From: an uncultured Armatimonadota bacterium
GTDB lineage: Bacteria; Armatimonadota; Fimbriimonadia; Fimbriimonadales; Fimbriimonadaceae
Reading direction: 5' to 3'
Assembly: GCA_903927025.1 (NCBI GenBank)
Contig: CAIYLG010000008.1
Span: forward strand, 106,116 to 170,115
Length of the DNA: 64,000 nt
In this document: positions 27,845 through 36,539 of the stretch, piece after piece
Layout: the number at the start of each line of letters is the position of its first letter
Numbering within the stretch: the first letter of the stretch is position 1
Notes under the pieces: model-generated
The model's database searches: none
What the model saw: the letters and a program-made list of their open reading frames with translations, nothing else
Told to the model about the DNA's origin: nothing
Translations under genes and position numbers: made by a program

Positions 27845-29644
27845 TTGCTGCGCGATACCCTTCAAAACCTTGTAGAGTCTGCTGTCGAGTCCCTGATCCA
27901 CTCCGGCAGTCTTCCTGAAACCGCCCGAATCCCGGTGGAAATATCGGATACAAAAAATCCAGAACACGGTGACTTTGCCTGCAATTTCGCGCTAGTCGCA
28001 TCAAAAAAGGCCGGCCTCGCGCCGAGACAAATTGCCGAAATGCTTCGAGAAGCCCTCTTGGTCGAAGGCTCAATCTTCGAAGGGATCGATATCGCGGGTC
28101 CTGGTTTTTTGAATTTGCGCCTGAAGTCAGTCGTGATCGCGGCATACGTTCAGAAGGTTTTAGACCTAGGGTCGAGTTTGCCCAACAGCCAATCGATCAA
28201 GACAAACCGAAACCTTAACGTTGAGTTCGTCTCCGTGAACCCCAATGGTCCCATCACCGTGGGCTCCGGTCGCGGTGCGGCATTCGGGGATGCCTTGGTG
28301 CGAATTTTCCGCGCGGCTGGTGCAGAAGTTGATCCTGAGTACTACATCAACGACGGCGTCAACTCCCAGCAGATGCGGTTGTTCGCCGAATCAGTGAAAG
28401 CATACGCTCTTAACGAACCCCAGCCAGAGAATGGCTACAAGGGCGAATACGTCAAAGCGGTAGCTGAGCAAGTTGGCGAACTGCACTCGGGAGACAGCCC
28501 GCAGACCCAACCACTCGAGTGGTGGCAGGCCCGATCCCAAGAGCTCATGATCGAGCGACAGCGTGAAGACCTAAAGACGTTTGGCGTCGACTTTAAAACC
28601 TGGTTTTCTGAGCAGTCGATGCACAACTCTGGACTGGTAACCAGCTCCATTGCCAAGCTGACGGCAAACGGGACCGCGGACGACGGCTGCTTCCGAAACG
28701 AGATTGTTCGAGAAGGCAAAGAAGCGCGTCTGGAGCAGAAGCCTGAAGAATGCGGCCCCGTTTGGCTGCGTTCCACCCAATTTGGGGACGACAAGGACCG
28801 TGTCCTCATTCGGTCCAACGGTCGCCCGGCATATATCGCTGGCGATGTCGCCTACCTGGAAAGCAAGTTGGGCTTAAGAGGCTTCGACAAGGCATTCATT
28901 ATCCTTGGCCCGGACCATCATGGATACATTCCGCGGATGAACGCTGTCTGCGGTGCACTCGGCTATCCAGCGGATCGGTTCGAGATCATCATCTTCCAGA
29001 TCGTTCGGTTCCTCAAAGATGGCAAGCCTGCCCCGATGCGAAAGCGAGACGGCAACATCTTTGAGCTCAGGGACCTGATCGACGAGATTGGAGCCCATGC
29101 CGCTCCAACGTCTTCTCATGAAGAACAGCAGCGAATTGGACGCGATGTCGCTCGGTTCTTCTATTTGATGCGAAGCCACGACACCCACATGGACTTTGAT
29201 ATCGACCTTGCCACCAAGCAGAGTGATGAGAATCCAGTGTTTTACGTTCAGTACGCCCACGCCAGAATTTGCAGTGTGCTCAATCGAGCCAAGGAGGCAG
29301 GACTGGTCGCGGAGCGACTGACCCCCGAACTTGCGGCTCTGCTGTCAAACCCGCGTGAACTCGCCCTCATCAAGAAGATCCTAGACTTGCCCATGGAAGT
29401 TGCCCGCAGCGCCAAGGATTACGGAGTCCACCGACTGACAACGTACGCCGTGGAGTTAGCGCGCACCTATCACCACTTCTACGACGCTTGTCGCGTGATA
29501 CAAGTCGAGGAGCCAGAACTCAGCAAGGCTCGTATCTCTCTTTGTGAGGCAGCGGCAATCGGACTCCGATGCACCTTTGATCTCTTGGGAATCAGTGCTC
29601 CGGAGCGAATGGATCGCGCCGTCCTGGTTGAAGAAACCGCCTGA
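27845..29644 (+). CDS. argS: Arginyl-tRNA synthetase
   Basis: 599 residues, normal length. It charges tRNA-Arg. The N-terminal additional domain (residues 1-110) has NPEHGDFACNFAL, the usual ArgRS signature. The class I HIGH region reads NPNGPITVGSGRGAAFGDAL: the two histidines of HxGH are Thr and Ser here. The KMSKS-equivalent loop is PMRKRDGNIFELRDLIDEIG, and the C-terminal DALR anticodon-binding domain carries FYVQYAHARICSVL and TYHHFYDACRV. The start is TTG at 27845, fitting the N-terminal alignment. It diverges from pilB. Confidence 0.94.
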   Translation: MLRDTLQNLVESAVESLIHSGSLPETARIPVEISDTKNPEHGDFACNFALVASKKAGLAPRQIAEMLREALLVEGSIFEGIDIAGPGFLNLRLKSVVIAAYVQKVLDLGSSLPNSQSIKTNRNLNVEFVSVNPNGPITVGSGRGAAFGDALVRIFRAAGAEVDPEYYINDGVNSQQMRLFAESVKAYALNEPQPENGYKGEYVKAVAEQVGELHSGDSPQTQPLEWWQARSQELMIERQREDLKTFGVDFKTWFSEQSMHNSGLVTSSIAKLTANGTADDGCFRNEIVREGKEARLEQKPEECGPVWLRSTQFGDDKDRVLIRSNGRPAYIAGDVAYLESKLGLRGFDKAFIILGPDHHGYIPRMNAVCGALGYPADRFEIIIFQIVRFLKDGKPAPMRKRDGNIFELRDLIDEIGAHAAPTSSHEEQQRIGRDVARFFYLMRSHDTHMDFDIDLATKQSDENPVFYVQYAHARICSVLNRAKEAGLVAERLTPELAALLSNPRELALIKKILDLPMEVARSAKDYGVHRLTTYAVELARTYHHFYDACRVIQVEEPELSKARISLCEAAAIGLRCTFDLLGISAPERMDRAVLVEETA

Positions 29645-29678
29645 GGTTGTCGTAAAGTAGGGAAAGGAGATCTGCATT

Positions 29679-30554
29679 TTGTTCTTTTCCCTACTTGCCA
29701 TCCCAATTGTTTTGGGCCAAACGGAGTATAAAGCGCTCCCCAAGCCAAAGTACGATCCCGCCGTCATCGCGGGGCAGCGCGAAATCGCGTTGGGACCAGC
29801 CATCCAGCACGACGTCACGATGGAAGTGCGGTACGAATACGATACTCCGGCGGAATTCACCTCCAGCAGCACATTTGGCGCACAAACATTTGCCTACTCT
29901 AAGGGCTATGTCCGGTGGTCCGTCACTGACGGGAGGCTGTTCGATAAGCCATGCCGGATTCTCAAAATGGACGGCATCACCAAGAACACGCTCAAATTCA
30001 AGCAGAAGCGGCTGGACTATGCCTCCCGAAATCAAACCACCTACTGGATTTCGTTGGAAGGCAAGATCTTAAGGCAGTCCGTTAAGATTGAGGATCCCAC
30101 CGACACCAAGTCTGCCGAGTGCACCTACGCGTCTGATCACATTGACGCCTTCGTCTCGGATGCTCAGGGCAGAAGGTCGTTCACAGCCTTCCCCAAAGAG
30201 GGAATGTCGAAACTCGACGATCAATTCAAACCCATGGTCCTTGACAACAAGGTTGTGCTGTCCCACAAGGAGTACGTCGTGTTTGACCCCTTCACTCAGG
30301 CATTTACCCCTTACGAAGCCACCTACGGCGGCATCTTTCGCGGGGAGTACTTCGCCACCAAATTCGAAGGCATCCACGTCGACATCCGCGGCCCCAGCGG
30401 GAAGACCATCACGTTTATCAGCAAGGAAGGCGACATGGTAAAAGCCCAATTTAGCGAGCACCTCTCCCTCTCGCTAAACTGCCTACCCGAATCCCGAGAC
30501 CCGTTCTATCAGAAAACTAGCGGGGAGTACCGAAAGCTAAGCGGAGGTAGATAA
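29679..30554 (+). CDS. Predicted secreted protein of unknown function
   Basis: 291 residues, starting at TTG with AAAGGAGA eight to ten bases upstream. A short hydrophobic segment (FFSLLAIPIVLGQ) looks like a small signal peptide. The rest is soluble and beta-rich with no motif I recognise. It follows argS by 34 bases on the same strand and may be transcribed with it. A strong hairpin terminator lies directly after the stop. Confidence 0.72.
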   Translation: MFFSLLAIPIVLGQTEYKALPKPKYDPAVIAGQREIALGPAIQHDVTMEVRYEYDTPAEFTSSSTFGAQTFAYSKGYVRWSVTDGRLFDKPCRILKMDGITKNTLKFKQKRLDYASRNQTTYWISLEGKILRQSVKIEDPTDTKSAECTYASDHIDAFVSDAQGRRSFTAFPKEGMSKLDDQFKPMVLDNKVVLSHKEYVVFDPFTQAFTPYEATYGGIFRGEYFATKFEGIHVDIRGPSGKTITFISKEGDMVKAQFSEHLSLSLNCLPESRDPFYQKTSGEYRKLSGGR

Positions 30555-30557
30555 CCC

Positions 30558-30593
30558 AGTTGGAGCGTCCCGATTCATCGGGACGCTCCAACT
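30558..30593. terminator. Bidirectional hairpin terminator between convergent genes
   Basis: A perfect 17-bp inverted repeat (30558-30574 with 30577-30593) with core GGAGCGTCCCGAT and a very tight loop. It lies between the convergent secreted-protein and metallophosphoesterase genes and overlaps the stop codon of the latter. T runs are weak on both sides. Confidence 0.75.
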
Positions 30594-31440
30594 ATGCCGA
30601 TCGCAGAGTCAGGATGTTGATCTCGGGTGGACAGAACAGCCTGAGTCTCGGCCCCACGGTTCCGACTCCTTTACTCACATAGACCGGAGTCGGCAGGTTC
30701 GGATAGAACCCGATGTTGTACTTCTCCGCACCGATTGGCATATGCATCGGGATGCCACCCGGCAGACAAATCTGCCCTCCATGGCTGTGACCGCTCAGCT
30801 GCAGGCTGATTCCTGGAGGCATCGCATCTGCCAAATCTGGCTCATGGAGCAGCGTCAGCAGCGACCGGGACCAGTTGCCACGGATGATCGGCACGGGGTC
30901 ATGGTCCGCTGAGATTGCATCGTCAAACCCAAAGATTGAAATCCCATCCAATTCAAAGCTCTGATTCACCAAGAGCTTTGCCGCAGTTTGACCGAGCGCA
31001 TCGATCACTCCTGCGACGTTCTTACCAGAGTAGTCATGGTTGCCAAGCGTCGCCAAAACCGGACATTTGGCCTCGTGAAGCGGCTCCAGCGACTCTACAA
31101 TCCACCTAAGGCTTTGGGGATCACCGTAGTTCACGAAGTCGCCGGGAAGCACGATGAGGTCTGGCTTTTCCTCAACGAGCATCTGGATGGCACGCCTTGC
31201 ACGCTCCACCTCTAGCCAGGAGTTGGTGTGAAGGTCCGATGCCATGCCAACGCGAAATCCGTCAGCATCCCACTGCCGAAGCCTCAGCTCGGCTCGTTCA
31301 ATGTGCAGATCGCCCGTGTTTGCGCTCCCAAGCGCAATGCCACCAAAGCCGACGGCAGCGCCAGACACAGCCCACTTGATCATCTCCCGACGCGAGGTGA
31401 GGGATGACTCATCAGGATTCAGTCCGGAGTCTTGCCGCAT
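30592..31440 (-). CDS. Tat-exported metallophosphoesterase (YaeI-like)
   Basis: 282 residues. The N-terminus has a twin-arginine motif SRREMIKWAVSGAAVGFGG, so export in a folded, metal-loaded state is expected. All calcineurin-like metal motifs are present in order: ASDLHTNS (DxH), LPGDFVNYGD (GD), TLGNHDYSG (GNHD), and LSGHSHGGQ (GHxH). The family is binuclear metal phosphodiesterases of the YaeI/YkuE type, which act on lipid-linked or nucleotide phosphodiesters. The substrate here is unknown. The stop codon lies within the shared terminator. Confidence 0.92.
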   Translation of the reverse strand: MRQDSGLNPDESSLTSRREMIKWAVSGAAVGFGGIALGSANTGDLHIERAELRLRQWDADGFRVGMASDLHTNSWLEVERARRAIQMLVEEKPDLIVLPGDFVNYGDPQSLRWIVESLEPLHEAKCPVLATLGNHDYSGKNVAGVIDALGQTAAKLLVNQSFELDGISIFGFDDAISADHDPVPIIRGNWSRSLLTLLHEPDLADAMPPGISLQLSGHSHGGQICLPGGIPMHMPIGAEKYNIGFYPNLPTPVYVSKGVGTVGPRLRLFCPPEINILTLRSA

Positions 31441-31620
31441 AAAGTGGAGCCCTGCTCATCGCACCTTCGCGTCTGAACACCCAATAGCCCAAATCAATTG
31501 GAGCCTTATCTTGGGAAGAAAAAGTATATCTCCGCCTAACACCTATGACAGTTTTGTGCGCAAACCCGCCATGTCTGACGGGGCACTTGAACTGACGGGG
31601 TACCCTTCTCTCTTGGAAAT

Positions 31621-32745
31621 ATGAGGATTTACACTTCAGAAAGCGTTAGCGAGGGCCATCCAGATAAGTTGGCGGATCAGATTTCAGATGCGCTGCTAGA
31701 CGCTTTTCTCGAACAGGACAAGTCTAGCCGTGTCGCGATCGAAACGCTGCTGACTCGCGGAGTTGCCGTTGTTGCTGGTGAGGTCACCACCCACGGCTAC
31801 GTAGACGTCGCCAAAGTCGTCCGGAGCACCATCAACGCCGCCGGCTATACGGATACAGACCTCGGGTTTGACGGCAACACATGCGGTGTGCTCGTGGCCA
31901 TTCAGGGTCAGTCGGGCGACATTGCCATGGGTGTGGACGTCGGAGGCGCTGGCGACCAAGGCATGATGTTCGGCTATGCCACTCGGGAAACCCCTGAGCT
32001 GATGCCTTTGCCAATCTCGATCGCCCATGCGCTCACGCGTCAGGCCTCGGAAGTTAGGCGCCGCCACCCAGCCCTCGGTCTTCGCCCAGACGTGAAGAGC
32101 CAGGTTTCGGTGGAATATGACGAGCAGGGCAAGCCGAAGCGGATCAACACGATCGTGGTTTCAACCCAGCACTCGCCCACTTTGAGCCACACCGGCATCG
32201 AAGAGATCGTGCGGACGCGTATCGTCAATCCCGTCCTGGAAGCTTACAAAGAGTACGTCGATGGGCCGATCATCTATCACATCAACCCAACCGGCCAGTT
32301 CATCATCGGTGGACCACAGGCTGACACGGGCGTGACCGGTCGAAAAATCATCGTTGACACCTACGGCGGCTTGGCTCCTCACGGTGGTGGTGCGTTCTCC
32401 GGTAAGGACCCCACAAAGGTCGACCGGTCAGCCGCCTATATGGCTCGATATGTTGCCAAGAACATCGTGGCAGCAGGCCTTGCCGACCGAGCGGAAGTTC
32501 AATTTGCCTACGCCATCGGAGTCGCTCAGCCAGTAGCTGTCAACGTCGAAACCTTTGGCACCGAGAAGATTGACCCAGAAGAGATTCAAAACCGTGTGAA
32601 GACGCGCTATGACCTCTCGCCTGCCGGCATCATCAAGCATCTCGGCCTTCTCGACACCACTTACCTGCCCACCGCCAAGAACGGTCACTTTGGCAACCCT
32701 GCATTTCCTTGGGAAAGCACCAAGGATGCGGACGTGCTCAAGTAA
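31621..32745 (+). CDS. metK: S-adenosylmethionine synthetase
   Basis: 374 residues, normal length. It makes S-adenosylmethionine from methionine and [18 protein letters not shown], the [12 protein letters not shown] loop and the P-loop-like [19 protein letters not shown] are intact. The ATG at 31621 is preceded by a weak GGA. The 180-base upstream region shows no SAM riboswitch that I can recognise. It is followed by a terminator and then by the methionine synthase B12 subunit and metF, so this is a methionine/SAM recycling group. Confidence 0.97.
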   Translation: MRIYTSESVSEGHPDKLADQISDALLDAFLEQDKSSRVAIETLLTRGVAVVAGEVTTHGYVDVAKVVRSTINAAGYTDTDLGFDGNTCGVLVAIQGQSGDIAMGVDVGGAGDQGMMFGYATRETPELMPLPISIAHALTRQASEVRRRHPALGLRPDVKSQVSVEYDEQGKPKRINTIVVSTQHSPTLSHTGIEEIVRTRIVNPVLEAYKEYVDGPIIYHINPTGQFIIGGPQADTGVTGRKIIVDTYGGLAPHGGGAFSGKDPTKVDRSAAYMARYVAKNIVAAGLADRAEVQFAYAIGVAQPVAVNVETFGTEKIDPEEIQNRVKTRYDLSPAGIIKHLGLLDTTYLPTAKNGHFGNPAFPWESTKDADVLK

Positions 32746-32763
32746 GCAGACGCTCCTTTCGCT

Positions 32764-32794
32764 CGCCCCGGCCAAAAGCCGGGGCGTTCTGTTC
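32764..32794 (+). terminator. Rho-independent terminator after metK
   Basis: A perfect 9-bp GC stem (CGCCCCGGC at 32764-32772, GCCGGGGCG at 32778-32786) with a CAAAA loop is followed by TTCTGTTC. It separates metK from the downstream cobalamin-binding gene. Confidence 0.8.
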
Positions 32795-32829
32795 AATGCC
32801 TCCCGGCCTTACATTGCCCCGATTTAGCC

Positions 32830-34539
32830 ATGCCTGACTCGATCCAGCCAAACGGCGACCAGCCAGAAATGGTCTGTGTGTACGATCCGCTCATCGAACT
32901 GATGGCGCGGTTTGAAAACGTCAAGGCTTCCAGTTCCAGCACCAATCCATTTGAGGGACTCAGCGTCGAAGATCGGCTGAAGAAGCACATCATCGACGGC
33001 ATCAAAAAGAACCTTGATGAGCACCTAGGCGACGCCCTCAGAAGTTATACGCCTCTTCAGATCATCAACGATATCCTGCTTGACGGCATGAAAACGGTCG
33101 GCGAGCTGTTCGGCTCCGGCAAGATGCAGCTCCCCTTTGTTCTACAAAGCGCGGAAGTCATGAAGGCAGCAGTGAAGCAGCTAGAGCCCTTGATGGAGAA
33201 GGTCGAGGGCTCTGAGAAAGGCTCCATCCTCCTCGCCACCGTTTCGGGCGATGTCCACGACATTGGAAAGAATCTCGTCGACATCATCCTCTCCAACAAC
33301 GGCTACCGCGTTGTGAACATCGGCATTAAGCAGCCGATCAACACCATCGTCGACAAAACGCTGGAGAGCGGTTGTCAGGTGATTGGGCTCAGTGGTCTGC
33401 TCGTCAAGAGCACCCTCATCATGCGGGACAATCTCTTGGAGCTAAACACCCGAGGATTGAGTGGCTACCCAGTGATTCTTGGCGGCGCCGCCCTCACCCG
33501 TGCCTATGTGGAAGAGGACTTGAGGGCCATTTACGATGGCCGCGTGTTCTACGCGCAAGACGCGTTTGAGGGTCTTCGTCTCATGGGAAAACTTTCCTCG
33601 GGGACAACGGCGACGCTTGAGAAGTCGACACTCGCGCTCGAACTCGATGAAGAAACCGTCCGAGTCAAAAGCCACCGTACCGACGAGCTCGAAAAGGCGC
33701 TTTACGTATTCGACGGAACCAAGAGCGACGTTGTGCCTGTGTCAAATCCACCCGCACTTCCCTTCTATGGTGCAAGGCGTCACCAGAAGTTCGACATCTT
33801 TGAGCTGTACAAGTACATCAATCCCATCGCCCTGTTCCGAGGCCAGTGGCAGTTCAAGCGCCCCGAGGGAATGGGCAATATCGAGTTCACCCAGTGGCTG
33901 GAACAGAGCGCTGGTCCAATCTATGACCGCTTGAAGCGAGAGCTTGCATCCGTGCTCAAGCCAAAGGTGAAGTGGGGCTACTTCCCTTGTTCGAGTTCAG
34001 GCAATGACCTGATCATTTACCGCGACGACCTCAAAACCGAATGGCTGCGCTTCAACTTCCCCCGACAGCGAGACGGTCGGCGGCTGTGCTTGGCCGACTT
34101 CTTTCTGCCCAGCGAGACTCACGCGACAGACACGGTTGGATTCCAGATTGTCACGGTCGGCTCCGACGCCACGGCCCTCGAAAAGGAACTGTTTGCAAAG
34201 GGCGACTTTCAGGACTACCTTTTTGTGCACGGTATGAGCGTAGAGACTGCAGAAGCCCTCGCTGAGTATTGGCATCGGCAGGTTCGGAGTGAAATGGGCA
34301 TCGCCGATCAAGAACCGGACGAGATGCGCCTTCTCTTCAGCGCGAAGTATCACGGCGCCCGTTACTCCTTCGGCTACCCCGCCTGCCCCAACTTGGAGGA
34401 TCAGGCCAAGCTATTCGAACTCCTTAGCCCCCAAGACATCGGTCTAGAGCTAAGCGAAGAGTTCATGCTCATCCCCGAGCAGTCCACTAGCGCGATCATC
34501 GTCCACCACCCGGACGCGAAGTATTTCAACATCCGATAG
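32830..34539 (+). CDS. Methionine synthase B12-binding and reactivation modules only (MetH C-terminal half)
   Basis: 569 residues covering only the C-terminal half of MetH. Residues about 15-110 are the helical cap domain (TPLQIINDILLDGMKTVGEL). Residues about 125-270 are the cobalamin-binding domain with SGDVHDIGKN, where His143 is the lower axial ligand. Residues about 320-569 are the AdoMet-binding reactivation domain with YHGARYSFGYPACPNLEDQ. The homocysteine-binding and folate-binding modules, about 650 residues in full MetH, are absent, and a terminator just upstream shows that this is not a local truncation. They must be encoded elsewhere if methionine synthesis works. The ATG at 32830 has no clear ribosome site. 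metF lies downstream beyond a toxin-antitoxin cassette. Confidence 0.92.
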   Translation: MPDSIQPNGDQPEMVCVYDPLIELMARFENVKASSSSTNPFEGLSVEDRLKKHIIDGIKKNLDEHLGDALRSYTPLQIINDILLDGMKTVGELFGSGKMQLPFVLQSAEVMKAAVKQLEPLMEKVEGSEKGSILLATVSGDVHDIGKNLVDIILSNNGYRVVNIGIKQPINTIVDKTLESGCQVIGLSGLLVKSTLIMRDNLLELNTRGLSGYPVILGGAALTRAYVEEDLRAIYDGRVFYAQDAFEGLRLMGKLSSGTTATLEKSTLALELDEETVRVKSHRTDELEKALYVFDGTKSDVVPVSNPPALPFYGARRHQKFDIFELYKYINPIALFRGQWQFKRPEGMGNIEFTQWLEQSAGPIYDRLKRELASVLKPKVKWGYFPCSSSGNDLIIYRDDLKTEWLRFNFPRQRDGRRLCLADFFLPSETHATDTVGFQIVTVGSDATALEKELFAKGDFQDYLFVHGMSVETAEALAEYWHRQVRSEMGIADQEPDEMRLLFSAKYHGARYSFGYPACPNLEDQAKLFELLSPQDIGLELSEEFMLIPEQSTSAIIVHHPDAKYFNIR

Positions 34540-34689
34540 GCGAGGATTAGATCTGGATCTGGAATGAAGGACCCAATACGGCCAAACCTGTAGGGACCCT
34601 CGCACTCGAGTAAATCCAGCAGATCTATTAATGTGAAGCCGTGCGGCACAATGACACACACAGACACCCCCAAAATGGACGTTGAACCC

Positions 34690-34980
34690 ATGGATAACAA
34701 CTATGCTCGGCTAAGCTGCCGTGTCAGTGCGCGGATCAAGCACCAAGCTGAGGAGGCTGCCACCCTGTTGGGTCAGTCAATAACCGATTTTACAGAATCA
34801 GCCCTGGCCGACAAAGCTCAGGCAGTTCTGGAGCAACACCAGCGGATCACACTGTCTCAACGAGACTTCGATAGTTTTGTCGCCGCCATTGAGAGACCAG
34901 AGCAACCAACCTCGGCGCTTCGAGCCGCAATTGCCGACTTCAGGAGCAAATCCGAACCGACATCGGACCCTGCCTCTTGA
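34690..34980 (+). CDS. DUF1778 (TacA-like) antitoxin
   Basis: About 96 residues from MDNNYARL. NYARLSCRVSARIKHQAEEA followed by TLLGQSITDFTESAL is the ribbon-helix-helix N-terminus of DUF1778 antitoxins. The C-terminal RITLSQRDFDSFVAAIERP matches the toxin-neutralising segment of this family. In-frame starts at 34633, 34651 and 34675 are possible and the ribosome site does not decide. The stop TGA overlaps the toxin start TTGA by three bases, the usual coupling in GNAT toxin pairs. It should repress its own operon and neutralise the partner, whose gene here is broken. Confidence 0.82.
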   Translation: MDNNYARLSCRVSARIKHQAEEAATLLGQSITDFTESALADKAQAVLEQHQRITLSQRDFDSFVAAIERPEQPTSALRAAIADFRSKSEPTSDPAS

Positions 34981-35479
34981 GCCATCCGGTGCTCTTCGAG
35001 ACGCTTCAACCCCACCATGATCGAGCTTCAATTGATTGTGGCAATCCATCCCTCAATCATTTTCTGCTGCGACAAGCTCGTCAAAATGCCGACCGTAACC
35101 TGGGTGTTACCCACGTCTCCGTAGAGCGGACAGGCAACACACGAATCCTCGCGTACTAAACGCTGGTAACGCGCACAGTCAGTGCCGAAACGCTACCCCG
35201 AAAAAGACTTCCAGGTGGTGAGATAGGCGTAGTCTTACTCGGACGACTCGCCGTGGACAACTCAGCCAAGTCGAAAGGGCTAGGTCGCCTGTGTCTAACC
35301 CGAGCCATTCTCCAAGTGGCGCATGCCGCTGAGGAAATTGGGATTTACGCCCTCGTTTTGGACGCAATCGACGAGCCGGGCAGCGGTACATGAACCTCGA
35401 CTTTGGTTTCAGAGCCTTCCTCGATGATCCAAACCACCTCTATCTTCCCATCGAAACCGTTCGAAGCGCGTGTCGATAA
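34977..35479 (+). pseudogene. Decayed GNAT (TacT-like) toxin
   Basis: The reading frame begins with SHPVLFETLQPHHDRASIDC and NPSLNHFLLRQARQNADRN, the typical TacT-type N-terminus (FDCG...L..FL..QA). It meets a TAA at 35157-35159 where homologues have an aromatic residue in a GYYTLS-type strand. The same frame then continues as TLVTRTVSAETLPRK, GVVLLGRLAVD and SKGLGRLCL, the acetyl-CoA-binding strand and loop. Near 35390 a one-base loss shifts the frame, after which DFGFRAFLDDPNHLYLP (the C-terminal FGF region) runs to a TAA at 35477. So there are one nonsense change and one frameshift, and an active toxin is unlikely. Confidence 0.85.
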
Positions 35480-35644
35480 GTAGGATGGACGTCGCGAGTA
35501 CTTTATTTGGCCGAAACGGAAGATTGCACGTGTTAAAGGACACCCCCCACCCGACTTGTAAGCCTGAATCCATTTTATTCCTTCGTCCACAGTGCCTTTG
35601 CAGCAAGCTTTGTTGGAACCTCTCATAATGGTCACCGTAATCTG

Positions 35645-36532
35645 ATGCGCATTTCCAAGCTGTTGAACGGCCCCTCTCCGACCGTATCGTTTGAATTCTT
35701 CCCACCCAAAACCGAGGTTGGAAGAGACGCGCTGCTTCGGGTGATTGATCGGCTTGCTCCGATCGGGCCGGACTTCGTCTCCGTCACCTATGGCGCTGGA
35801 GGGAGCACTCGAGCCCTGAGCCTGGACACCTGCCGCTCGATCAAGGCTCATACAGACGGTGAAGTCATGGCCCATCTCACCGGCATGTGTCATAGCCGAG
35901 ACGAGATTGACTCCATTGCCGACCAGCTTTGGGAATCCAACGTGTTCAACATCATGACGCTGCGTGGGGACCGCCCCAAGGATTTGGCTCACGATGCCCC
36001 GACCGGAGACTTCCCGTATGCGTTGGACCTGATGAACTTCCTCCGGACCCGGCATGACTTTTGCATGGGCGGCGCGTGCTATCCAGAGGGCCACAAAGAA
36101 ACCCAGGATCTGGCAATTGGAATCGACCACTTAAAGCAAAAGATCGATGCAGGCTGCGAGTTCCTCGTCACGCAAATGATCTTCAACAATGAAAGCTATT
36201 TTCGATTTGTGGAGCAATTGCGGAACGCTGGAGTAGAAGTACCAGTAGTGCCTGGAATCATGCCAATCACGGGTTTTTCGCAACTCGAGAAATTCGAGGG
36301 ACAGTTTGGTGTCAACCTGCCGACCCGACTGCGCGAGGACGTGCTGAAGCATGAGGGAGACGAGGAAGCTATCGGTCAGGTCGGCATTCAGTGGTCAGCC
36401 GAGCAGTGCGCCCAGCTTCTTCAGGGTGGAGCCCCTGGCATCCACTTCTACACACTGAATAAGTCGTCTGCCACGGTGAAAGTCTGCCTTGCGATGGGCC
36501 TCACTGGTCAAAAGGCGACTCTGAACCCATAA
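35645..36532 (+). CDS. metF: 5,10-methylenetetrahydrofolate reductase
   Basis: 295 residues, the normal bacterial length. It reduces methylene-THF to methyl-THF, the methyl donor for methionine synthase. VSFEFFPPKTEVGRDAL is the N-terminal signature containing the catalytic Glu. DFVSVTYGAGGSTR, HLTGMCHSRDEI and FNIMTLRGDRP line the FAD site, and DFLVTQ-like EFLVTQMIFNN is conserved. The ATG at 35645 has no obvious ribosome site. It fits with metK and the MetH module, although about 1.1 kb with the broken toxin pair lies between. Confidence 0.95.
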   Translation: MRISKLLNGPSPTVSFEFFPPKTEVGRDALLRVIDRLAPIGPDFVSVTYGAGGSTRALSLDTCRSIKAHTDGEVMAHLTGMCHSRDEIDSIADQLWESNVFNIMTLRGDRPKDLAHDAPTGDFPYALDLMNFLRTRHDFCMGGACYPEGHKETQDLAIGIDHLKQKIDAGCEFLVTQMIFNNESYFRFVEQLRNAGVEVPVVPGIMPITGFSQLEKFEGQFGVNLPTRLREDVLKHEGDEEAIGQVGIQWSAEQCAQLLQGGAPGIHFYTLNKSSATVKVCLAMGLTGQKATLNP

Positions 36533-36533
36533 C
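36505..36533 (+). promoter_or_regulatory. Candidate promoter for the next gene, predicting a leaderless mRNA
   Basis: TGGTCA (36505-36510), a 17-nt spacer and CATAAC (36528-36533) lie inside the last codons of metF. Exactly six bases separate the -10 from the ATG at 36540, which has no ribosome site. Confidence 0.4.
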
Positions 36534-36539
36534 CGCAAA

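Noticed and set aside
31441..31620. Possible SAM riboswitch upstream of metK
   Set aside because: I looked for the conserved SAM-I and SAM-II elements and found no matching stem or core sequence. A covariance-model search would settle it.
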